Shown here: one piece after another, positions 50,201 to 58,286 of the stretch
Layout of the letters: each line of letters opens with the position of its first letter
Numbering within the stretch: position 1 is the first letter of the stretch
Assembly: GCA_965116335.1 (NCBI GenBank)
Contig: OZ220677.1
Location: forward strand, 868,001-932,000
Reading direction: 5' to 3'
DNA from: G963663315 sp965116335
GTDB lineage: Bacteria; Pseudomonadota; Gammaproteobacteria; Arenicellales; Poriferihabitantaceae
Length of the DNA stretch: 64,000 nt
Made by a program: the position numbers and the translations under genes
Notes under the pieces: generated by a model
Database searches by the model: none
Told to the model about the DNA's origin: nothing
Seen by the model: only the letters and a program-made list of their open reading frames with translations

Positions 50201-50478
50201 ATCACCAGTTTCCTCTCTTATCAATATTAAAAGTTCAAAATTATCCAGGTTCACAACGGAATTGAAAATCCCGGAAAACCCGATAGCTTGTCATTACTTC
50301 TGATTGTCGCTGCTTGCAAACCACTCCGGCAACGTAAAATTAGTGAGCGACCTCGTAGAACTGCCCGGTTATAATTTAATCACAAATAGATTCTTCTTAA
50401 AAGTCATTCAATCAAAATTTCCTGTAATCCTTCAAAGTCAATTACCGGGCGGCCAACTCCCTCGTACCAAAGCACCGA

Positions 50479-52941
50479 TCAATGCGCCGTGACGCCGGAC
50501 CGGGTTCCCTCCGACTTCAGCCGTTTCTCCTTTGCGCCCCCCGGTTTACTTATCGTTTCCTTATCAGGAAGTGCTTTCGGAGCATACTCCAGCGCAAGCT
50601 CAATCACTTCATCAATCCAGTTCACCGGCTTGATATCGAGATTCTGGAGGATTTTTATCGGAATTTCCTTCAAATCCCGAACATTCTCATGCGGAATAAT
50701 GGCTGTTCGGATGCCAGCGCGATGAGCGGCCAGCAGCTTTTCCTTCAACCCGCCAATCGGCAGCACTTCCCCGCGCAGAGTAATCTCCCCGGTCATGGCA
50801 ACCGTGGACAACGCCGGAATGTCGGTCAGCGCAGACACAATGGAAGTACACATACCCACCCCGGCACTCGGGCCATCCTTCGGTGTGGCGCCTTCAGGAA
50901 CATGCACATGAATATCCTTTTTTTCGTAGAATGAGGAGTCGATACCCCATTGCCTGGAGCGGCTGCGTACAACACTGATTGCAGCCTTGATGGATTCCTG
51001 CATGACAGCGCCGAGCTTCCCGGTATACAAATGCTTGCCCTTGCCCGGCATGACAACCGCTTCGATGGTCAGCAGTTCGCCTCCCACCTCAGTCCAGGCC
51101 AGTCCGGTAACCTGACCGACCTTATTGTGTTTTTCGATTGTGTTCCTGCGAAATCGTTTCACACCCAGATACTTTTCGAGACTACCGGGAGTGATATGCA
51201 CCTTCCTTTTGGACTTCTTCAACAAAAGCTCCTTCACCACCTTGCGATAGATTTTGGATATCTCGCGCTCCAGGCTCCGCACGCCCGCCTCACGAGTGTA
51301 CGATTTTATGATCTCTTTTACCGAATTGACTGAAATTATCGCTTCATTTTCCTTCAGCCCATTGTTCTCCCGCTGTTTCGGCAGCAGGTAGAGATTGGCT
51401 ATTTCGAGTTTTTCCTCATCCGTATAGCCGGAAATCCGGATAACCTCCATCCGGTCCAGCAGCGGGCCCGGAATATTCAGGGTATTGGCGGTCGCAATGA
51501 ACATGACATCGGAAAGATCATAATCCACTTCGAGATAATGGTCCCCGAACTTGTGGTTTTGTTCCGGGTCGAGCACTTCCAGCAATGCCGAAGACGGGTC
51601 CCCCCTGAAGTCCATCGACATCTTATCCACTTCATCCAGCATGAACAGCGGATTCCTGGTTTTCACTTTAGCCAGATTCTGGATGATTTTGCCCGGCATG
51701 GAGCCAATATAGGTTCTCCGGTGACCACGAATCTCTGCCTCATCGCGTACTCCGCCAAGAGACATCCGGATGAATTGCCGGTTGGTCGCCCTGGCAATCG
51801 ACTCACCGAGGGAAGTTTTCCCGACACCGGGTGGCCCGACCAGGCACAGGATCGCAGACTTGGATTTCTTCACCCGTTTTTGTACAGCCAGATACTCAAG
51901 AATACGATCCTTCACCTTCTCCAGACCATAATGATCATCATCCAGTACTTCTTGCGATTTCACCAGGTCCTTGGAAACCCGGGAACTCTCCTTCCAGGGC
52001 ACAGCCAGCAACCAGTCTATATAATTGCGGACGACGGTTGCTTCAGCCGACATCGGGGGCATCATTCTCAGCTTTTTCAATTCTGCCTCGGCTTTCTCCA
52101 TCGCCTCGCGAGTCATGCCTGACTGCTTGATTTTGTTCTCCAGTTCATCCCCTTCACCAGCGCCACCGTTCTCATCAATATCACCAAGCTCCTTCTGGAT
52201 GGCCTTCATCTGTTCGTTCAGGTAATACTCGCGCTGGCTTTTTTCCATCTGCTTCTTGACACGAGTCCGTATCCGTTTCTCGATATGCAGTAAATCGATC
52301 TCGGAATCCATCACGCCAAAGATATGCTCCAACCGCTCTCGGGGATCAAATATCTCGAGGATTTCCTGTTTCTCCTCGTTTTTCAGATTCAGATGCGCCG
52401 CAATGGTATCAGCAACCCGACCCAGATTATCAATACCATTCAACGAGGTCAGAATTTCAGGAGGGATCTTGGAACTCAGCTTGACATATTTCGCAAACTC
52501 GGCCGTCACCGTCCGCAGCAACACATCCGATTCACGGGTCACGACCAGCTTGTCTTCGACCAGCCCCGCTTGCGCCACAAAGCAATCATCTTTGGCAGCG
52601 CGACCACTGACATATCGAATAATCCGGGCGCGTTGCTCGCCTTCCACCAGAACCTTGACCGCGCCGTCCGGCATTTTCAGTATCTGTAATATCGCAGCTA
52701 CCGTGCCGGTATCATAAACATCCTTAATCCCCGGATTATCCTGCTCTGCAGATTTTTGCGTGACCAGCAGGATATTCTTGCCGCCCTGCATGGCAACTTC
52801 CAGAGCCCTGGTGGATTTCACCCGACCCACGAACAACGGTATCACCATGTGCGGAAAAACAACCACATCCCGCAGCGGCAATACAGGGAGTTCCAGTTCA
52901 TCTATGAAAGCCGGATCAGTCATTTTCAGTTTTTTAGCCAT
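50479..52941 (-). CDS. lon: ATP-dependent protease Lon
   Basis: AAA+ serine protease that degrades misfolded and regulatory proteins in the cytoplasm. N-terminal substrate domain (LPVLPLRDVVVFPHMVIPLF), Walker A GPPGVGKTSLGESIA (near residue 370), Walker B FMLDEVDKM, and the catalytic Ser-Lys pair in DGPSAGVGM and GLKEKLLAAHRAGI. The length is 820 residues (E. coli 784). The leader just before the ATG contains a 12-base tandem repeat of AATAATTACGG. It lies upstream of hupB, the usual order. Confidence 0.97.
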   Translation of the reverse strand: MAKKLKMTDPAFIDELELPVLPLRDVVVFPHMVIPLFVGRVKSTRALEVAMQGGKNILLVTQKSAEQDNPGIKDVYDTGTVAAILQILKMPDGAVKVLVEGEQRARIIRYVSGRAAKDDCFVAQAGLVEDKLVVTRESDVLLRTVTAEFAKYVKLSSKIPPEILTSLNGIDNLGRVADTIAAHLNLKNEEKQEILEIFDPRERLEHIFGVMDSEIDLLHIEKRIRTRVKKQMEKSQREYYLNEQMKAIQKELGDIDENGGAGEGDELENKIKQSGMTREAMEKAEAELKKLRMMPPMSAEATVVRNYIDWLLAVPWKESSRVSKDLVKSQEVLDDDHYGLEKVKDRILEYLAVQKRVKKSKSAILCLVGPPGVGKTSLGESIARATNRQFIRMSLGGVRDEAEIRGHRRTYIGSMPGKIIQNLAKVKTRNPLFMLDEVDKMSMDFRGDPSSALLEVLDPEQNHKFGDHYLEVDYDLSDVMFIATANTLNIPGPLLDRMEVIRISGYTDEEKLEIANLYLLPKQRENNGLKENEAIISVNSVKEIIKSYTREAGVRSLEREISKIYRKVVKELLLKKSKRKVHITPGSLEKYLGVKRFRRNTIEKHNKVGQVTGLAWTEVGGELLTIEAVVMPGKGKHLYTGKLGAVMQESIKAAISVVRSRSRQWGIDSSFYEKKDIHVHVPEGATPKDGPSAGVGMCTSIVSALTDIPALSTVAMTGEITLRGEVLPIGGLKEKLLAAHRAGIRTAIIPHENVRDLKEIPIKILQNLDIKPVNWIDEVIELALEYAPKALPDKETISKPGGAKEKRLKSEGTRSGVTAH

Positions 52942-53044
52942 TCCCGTAATTATTTCCGTAATTATTGTTCAAGAAACCAGGAGCTTTCGGACACTCACCG
53001 GATCGTACCGTAGCCTGTGCGAGAATAACATATTATCATCCGCT

Positions 53045-53638
53045 TCACTGCACCTCTACGCCAAACTGTTCAGCGACTTCAACAAACCCCTGCCAGAGAG
53101 ATAACGCGAACCCTCGCGGAATGAATATCTCATAGCCCGTTGACGACCGCCACAAGGTCACGCCGACATGATGTATGACCGAGCAGGCTACCGAGCCGAC
53201 CGAAAATGCGGACTCGCGCAGATCGAGCGGCAGCAACCGATTGAGAAATTCCACCGCATCCGGCCCGCTAATCCAGAGCCGGGTTCTGGAATGTGAAAGA
53301 TCGAGAGTGGTTCCCTGTTCAGCATCCATCTCCGGTGCCCGAACGCCACATAACCACCACTTCACGGGTTCGACACGCAGCGCGGCGCCTGTGGCTGACG
53401 ATACAGACTGGCGCGGCGATGGAGCCTGATCAACCCCGAGCACCTCCGCAACCCGCTGCCCGACCGACTCCACCGTATCCGGCCAGGCCGCAACCTGATG
53501 CAATACCAGATCAGGAACTTCCCGCAGAACCACCCCCGGCTCGCCGTCAGCGCCCAGAGCGCCGAACTTCCCGACAGTATAATGCCCGGCCAACGCCGAT
53601 GCACGTAGCAACTCAACCGGCTCCACTCGCTCAACCAT
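53045..53638 (-). CDS. soxG: Sarcosine oxidase gamma subunit
   Basis: Smallest but one subunit of heterotetrameric sarcosine oxidase. The protein aligns in style with SoxG: LRASALAGHYTVGKFGA at the start and WISGPDAVEFLNRLLPLDLRESAFSVGSVACSVIHHVGVTLWR, given here by its ends WISGPDAVEFLNRLLPLDL and SVIHHVGVTLWR, a region that resembles aminomethyltransferase domains. I use ATG 53638, which overlaps the soxA stop by 8 bases (197 residues). It is last in the operon. Its low conservation makes position strong evidence. Confidence 0.9.
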   Translation of the reverse strand: MVERVEPVELLRASALAGHYTVGKFGALGADGEPGVVLREVPDLVLHQVAAWPDTVESVGQRVAEVLGVDQAPSPRQSVSSATGAALRVEPVKWWLCGVRAPEMDAEQGTTLDLSHSRTRLWISGPDAVEFLNRLLPLDLRESAFSVGSVACSVIHHVGVTLWRSSTGYEIFIPRGFALSLWQGFVEVAEQFGVEVQ

Positions 53639-56633
53639 ACATTCTCTCCCCATCCGGGTCATAGATATGCGGAGAAATGATTTCTACCTCGACATTGCCC
53701 TCGCGTACCGGGTCGGCGGCAATCACCGTTTTACCCTGCCAGGCCGCCTCCCCGCCTGAGATAAAGCCCAATCCGACCCAGTGTCCCATTGACGGCGAAT
53801 GGGTGACGGCGGTAATCCATCCTTCCCCCATCCCTGAAACCTTATCCGGCGCACACAGTATGGCGCCCGCATTGAAGGTCTGACTGGTGTCCCGAGGCTT
53901 GATACCGACCAGTTTCGGACGGTCATCGCGCATCAACTCCGGTCGGGTTCGCAACGCACTACCGATAAATGACTTGTTCGGCGATGCCATTTTAGACAGG
54001 CCCGCATCGTCGATGGTGACCCGGCCATCCAGTTCGACGCCGGTGACATGACCCTTTTCAGTACGCATCGCGCCCAGCGCCTCGGTGCCGTACAGACAAC
54101 CACCGAGCTCCCCGGCGATGCCCCATAGCCGATCCATCGCGGCCACCGCATAGTCCGAGGGCACATAAACCTCGAACGCCCTCTCACCGGAGAAACTGAT
54201 GCGGGCAATCCGGCAGGGAATCCCGCCCGTCAGAGTCGTCTCGACCACTCCCATGAACCCCAGGCGGTCATTGGACACGGTTTCAGCTTGTACCACACAA
54301 CCTTCCAGAACATCACGCGAGCGGGGTCCAGCTACCGCACAACCTGCCCACTGCTCGGAAACGGAAGTCACATGCACCCTCAGCTGCTGCCAGCGAGTCT
54401 GCAACAACTCTTCCAGAAACACCATCACCCTGGCCGCATGCGCGGTCGTCGTAGTCATGAAATATTCCGTTTCCGCAAGACGCCAGGTGGTTCCATCATC
54501 CATGACCAGTCCATCATCCCTCAGCATAATGCCATATCTGGCCTTGCCGACCGGCAGTTTGGCAAACGGATTGGTATAGATACGATTAAGAAATTCGGTC
54601 GCGTCCGGGCCTTGCACGGCAATCTTGCCCAAAGAGGTCACATCGCACAGACCGACACAGTTGCGAGTGGTTTCGGTCTCCCTGATATAAGCCTCACTGA
54701 TCCCTTCCCCGGCGCGCGCAAAGTACCAGGGACGATGCCACAACCCCGCCATCGTCATGGTAGCGCCATGCTTGAGATTCCAGTCATGCATCGGCGTGCG
54801 GCGCAATGGCCGGAAATGCTCTCCCACATTACGACCGGTCAGGGCGCCGATTGAGACCGGAGTATAAGGCGGCCTGAAAGTGGTCGTGCCCACTTCCCCA
54901 ACATCCTTACCCAGAGCTTCCGCCATCAGCGCCAGACCGATGATATTACCCACCTTGCCACCATCGGTTGCCATCCCCAGTGTGGTATATCGTTTCAGGT
55001 GCTCAACCGAGACGAAACCCTCCCTGTGCGCCAGCCGCACGTCATCGGTAGTCACATCATGCTGCGGATCAACCAGACTTTTCCCCTTGCCCTCCGGTAC
55101 TTTGACCTCATACAGCGGCTCAATCGGATTGAGCCAGCCACCCACTTTGGGTGGCCTTTTCCGGCGTGTCGAACAGCCCAGCTGCCGGGCTGCCCTGGCG
55201 CCTGCCGAATGACCGGAAACCAGGCATGACTCCGGGTCCCATACCCCCGCCGCAGACCCCGCCATATAGACAGGTTCACTACATTCGGGCGCGATGAAGC
55301 AGGCCTGTTCCGGGTTCCATACCGGCCTCACGCCGCGATGCGACATCAGATTGATCACCGGCGACCAACCGCCGGACACCAGCACCAAATCACAGGGTTC
55401 AGAACCCTTCATGATCCAGCCGGATTCAGCCACCGCCGCAATATCCAGCGACCGGACACAACCGAAACCACGCGCCCTCCCCGGAGCGCACCGCGTATCC
55501 AGCCCGACGCCACTGTCACCCAGCATCGCCATCATCGACTCAGGGATCACAGTACGCACGTCATGCAACGTCACGTTCGCCCCGGCTTGCGCGAGCGCCG
55601 CCGCAGACGGATAAGCAGAGTCGTTGTTGGTTGCGACCACAATTCTCTGCCCCGGCAAAATGCCATAACGGTTCAGATAGGTAATGCCGGCGCTCACGGT
55701 CATCACGCCGGGCAAGTCATTGTTGGCAAACGCAACCTGTCGCTCGATAGCGCCGGTCGTCAGGATAATCTGACGCGCACGAATCGTCCAGAATCGCTGG
55801 CGAGGACAGTGCCCGTCCGGTTTCGCAATATGATCGGTCACCCTTTCCAGTAATCCCGCAGTACCGCCGTCATACAGGCCGAAAACAGTAGTCCGGGTCA
55901 TCACCCGAGCGCCAGCCTTTGCAAGCTCGGCAAGCAGTCCGACTCGCTTCTTCTCTGAGCTCTTGTCGGCCCGGTTCAGAAAATCCCCGCCCGGCTCACA
56001 GTCCTGTTCGACCAGCAGAACATCCAGCCCGGCTTTGGCGCAAACCCGCGCGGCAGAAAGCCCCGCCGGACCTGTGCCCACCACCAGAACATCACAAAAA
56101 CCATGGGCATGATCATAACAATCCGGGTCAGGCAGTCTCGAGGCCGTACCCATACCAGCAGCCCTGCGGATAATTTTTTCGCATAACATCCAGAAACCGG
56201 TGCCGCCACCCCAGCCTTTCGGCAAGCCCCTGATTTGCGGCCCCATAAATGTCTTGTAGTAGAACCCGGCAGATAAAAACCGGCTGAACAGATTGTTCAC
56301 CGAGCCGATGTCATAACGCACACTGGGCCACGCATTCTGGCCAGTCGCCACCAGCCCCGCATACAACTCCTGCAGGGTCGCCTTGACATTGGGTTCCTGC
56401 CGGGCACCCTCACCGACCGTCACAATGGCGCCGGACTCCTCGACACCAGCCGACATGATGCCACGGGGACGGTGATACTTGAAGCTCCGCCCCAATACCT
56501 GCTGGTTATTGGCCAGCAATGCCGAAGCCAGCGTATCGCCGTCAAAACCGGTCATACTTTTCCCGTCCCAGGAGAACCGGATCACCTTCTCGCGATTGAC
56601 GCGCCCTCCCCGGGGTAATCTTCGCGCAGTCAT
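53631..56633 (-). CDS. soxA: Sarcosine oxidase alpha subunit
   Basis: Largest subunit (1000 residues). The N-terminal part FSWDGKSMTGFDGDTLASAL is a 2Fe-2S-fold-like region; an NAD-binding Rossmann segment DVLVVGTGPAGLSAARVCAK lies near residue 185; and the C-terminal half (from about 590, MHDWNLKHGATMTMAGLWHR onward) is an aminomethyltransferase (GCV_T) domain that passes the methylene group to tetrahydrofolate. This order is diagnostic. It overlaps soxD by one base (TGATG) and soxG by 8. Confidence 0.97.
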   Translation of the reverse strand: MTARRLPRGGRVNREKVIRFSWDGKSMTGFDGDTLASALLANNQQVLGRSFKYHRPRGIMSAGVEESGAIVTVGEGARQEPNVKATLQELYAGLVATGQNAWPSVRYDIGSVNNLFSRFLSAGFYYKTFMGPQIRGLPKGWGGGTGFWMLCEKIIRRAAGMGTASRLPDPDCYDHAHGFCDVLVVGTGPAGLSAARVCAKAGLDVLLVEQDCEPGGDFLNRADKSSEKKRVGLLAELAKAGARVMTRTTVFGLYDGGTAGLLERVTDHIAKPDGHCPRQRFWTIRARQIILTTGAIERQVAFANNDLPGVMTVSAGITYLNRYGILPGQRIVVATNNDSAYPSAAALAQAGANVTLHDVRTVIPESMMAMLGDSGVGLDTRCAPGRARGFGCVRSLDIAAVAESGWIMKGSEPCDLVLVSGGWSPVINLMSHRGVRPVWNPEQACFIAPECSEPVYMAGSAAGVWDPESCLVSGHSAGARAARQLGCSTRRKRPPKVGGWLNPIEPLYEVKVPEGKGKSLVDPQHDVTTDDVRLAHREGFVSVEHLKRYTTLGMATDGGKVGNIIGLALMAEALGKDVGEVGTTTFRPPYTPVSIGALTGRNVGEHFRPLRRTPMHDWNLKHGATMTMAGLWHRPWYFARAGEGISEAYIRETETTRNCVGLCDVTSLGKIAVQGPDATEFLNRIYTNPFAKLPVGKARYGIMLRDDGLVMDDGTTWRLAETEYFMTTTTAHAARVMVFLEELLQTRWQQLRVHVTSVSEQWAGCAVAGPRSRDVLEGCVVQAETVSNDRLGFMGVVETTLTGGIPCRIARISFSGERAFEVYVPSDYAVAAMDRLWGIAGELGGCLYGTEALGAMRTEKGHVTGVELDGRVTIDDAGLSKMASPNKSFIGSALRTRPELMRDDRPKLVGIKPRDTSQTFNAGAILCAPDKVSGMGEGWITAVTHSPSMGHWVGLGFISGGEAAWQGKTVIAADPVREGNVEVEIISPHIYDPDGERMYG

Positions 56634-56938
56634 CAGGATACCTCTCCAGACATCCCGGACGACTCCGACAGTACTCGAGCCAACCCGTCATGGGCAGGAC
56701 GTACAGACTGGATCTGGTGCGTCAGGGTATCCCGCTCAACGATCAGCCACATACGACAGCCATTAACATGGTGCCAGGTTTCAGACTGCATACCCCGTAT
56801 ATTGTCACGCAGAAAGACCGCCTCATGCCACTGGTCAGCACTGGCATCGAGTGCTGGCCAGACTACAGACGCATCGCCACCATAGCTGAATTCGCTGTGG
56901 TCGCGCTCTCCGCAGAACGGGCAATTGATTCGGATCAT
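56633..56938 (-). CDS. soxD: Sarcosine oxidase delta subunit
   Basis: Small zinc-binding subunit of about 101 residues from ATG 56938. Ligands are the CPFCGERDHSEF pair near the start and the His and Cys of WHHVNGCRMWLIVERDT, as in known SoxD. The frame is open to 57034 inside soxB, but the CPFCG motif must be near the N-terminus. It lies 10 bases after soxB. Confidence 0.94.
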   Translation of the reverse strand: MIRINCPFCGERDHSEFSYGGDASVVWPALDASADQWHEAVFLRDNIRGMQSETWHHVNGCRMWLIVERDTLTHQIQSVRPAHDGLARVLSESSGMSGEVS

Positions 56939-56948
56939 AATGGCAATC

Positions 56949-58214
56949 TCAACCGTGCAGTTTCGGGTCCGGGCCAGCGCCGCGTTCATCAATAATAATC
57001 CCGCGCCTGAATCGGTCGAGATCAAAGTGTTCAATCACCGGAGCCGGTCGGTCATTGGCGATCAGATCGGCAAAGTACCAGCCAGAAGCAGGACTGGCCT
57101 TGAATCCACCATAGTTCCAGCCAACATTGAGATACAGATTGCTGATCGGAGTCTTGCAGATAAAGGGAGAACCGTCCATCGACATATCCATCACACCCGC
57201 CCAGTGTCTGAGCAGGCGAACCCGTCCGAGGCAGGGTAGAATCGAGATCGCGCACTCCGCCACATCCTGGACAATCGGCAGATTGCCCCGCTGGGAATAG
57301 GATTTATACCAATCCAGGTCGCCACCGAATACCATACCGCCCTTGTCCGATTGCGATATATAAAAATGCGCTCCGCCCACTCCGAACACCACCACATGAT
57401 CAAGCAATGGCTTGATCGGTTCGGATACGAAGGCTTGTAACAAGTGAGTTTCGATGGGCAATTTACCCAACCCGGCCATCTGCCACAGGCGGGAGGTATT
57501 TCCGGCCACCGCAAACCCCACCTTTTTCGCCGCTATAGCACCCCTGGATGTTTCCAGCGCGGTGACCTTGCCATCAGTCCGGGTCACTCCGGTAACTTCG
57601 CAGTTCTGGATAATATCGACTCCCTGCATATCCGCTGCGCGGGCGTAGCCCCAGGCCACCGCGTCATGGCGGGCGTTACCGGCACGCTTTTGCACTGCGG
57701 CACCAATAATCGGGAAACGGGCATTCTCATAATTCAGATGGGGGATTTTTGAGCGCAGGGTATCCAGGTCCCACAACTCGCCATCCGACCCGGTCAAGCG
57801 CATCGTATTGTATCGTCTCGCGGCGCCATCGCGGGCAGCCGGAGTATGCAGGAGAGAAACATGATGCCTCTGCGAAAACATCACGTTGTAGTTCAGTTCA
57901 TGACTCAGGTTCTCCCATAATTCGAGCGAATGCTCATAAAACGCCCGGTTACCCGGCATCATGTAATTGGAACGGACAATCGTCGTGTTTCTGCCTGCGT
58001 TGCCACCACCGAGCCATCCCTTGTCCAGCACCGCAACATTCTGGATACCATGATTCCTGGCCAGATAACAGGCCGTCGCAAGACCATGCAGGCCAGCACC
58101 CACGATCACCACATCATAAGCCTTCTTGGGTTCCGGGTCACGCCATTGACGGCCCCATCCCTTCTGGCCGTTCAATCCATTCTTGAATACCGTCCAGGCA
58201 GAATAACGAGTCAT
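56949..58214 (-). CDS. soxB: Sarcosine oxidase beta subunit
   Basis: FAD- and FMN-containing subunit that oxidises sarcosine to glycine, formaldehyde equivalent and hydrogen peroxide. The dinucleotide motif is DVVIVGAGLHGLATACYLAR (residues about 34-53), followed by DKGWLGGGNAGRNTTIVRSN. The segment ARHDAVAWGYARAAD contains the His position where the family links flavin covalently (candidate). NVGWNYGGFKASPASG near the end is typical. It has 421 residues. It is first in the soxBDAG operon; the glyA gene often upstream is not here, and only 72 bases separate it from the restriction gene. Confidence 0.96.
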   Translation of the reverse strand: MTRYSAWTVFKNGLNGQKGWGRQWRDPEPKKAYDVVIVGAGLHGLATACYLARNHGIQNVAVLDKGWLGGGNAGRNTTIVRSNYMMPGNRAFYEHSLELWENLSHELNYNVMFSQRHHVSLLHTPAARDGAARRYNTMRLTGSDGELWDLDTLRSKIPHLNYENARFPIIGAAVQKRAGNARHDAVAWGYARAADMQGVDIIQNCEVTGVTRTDGKVTALETSRGAIAAKKVGFAVAGNTSRLWQMAGLGKLPIETHLLQAFVSEPIKPLLDHVVVFGVGGAHFYISQSDKGGMVFGGDLDWYKSYSQRGNLPIVQDVAECAISILPCLGRVRLLRHWAGVMDMSMDGSPFICKTPISNLYLNVGWNYGGFKASPASGWYFADLIANDRPAPVIEHFDLDRFRRGIIIDERGAGPDPKLHG

Positions 58215-58286
58215 GGCGCCGAACCCGTATCGATGCGCGGTACGCGCCGGATAAACCTGTGATCAACCGGACAACGGCATACCCGC

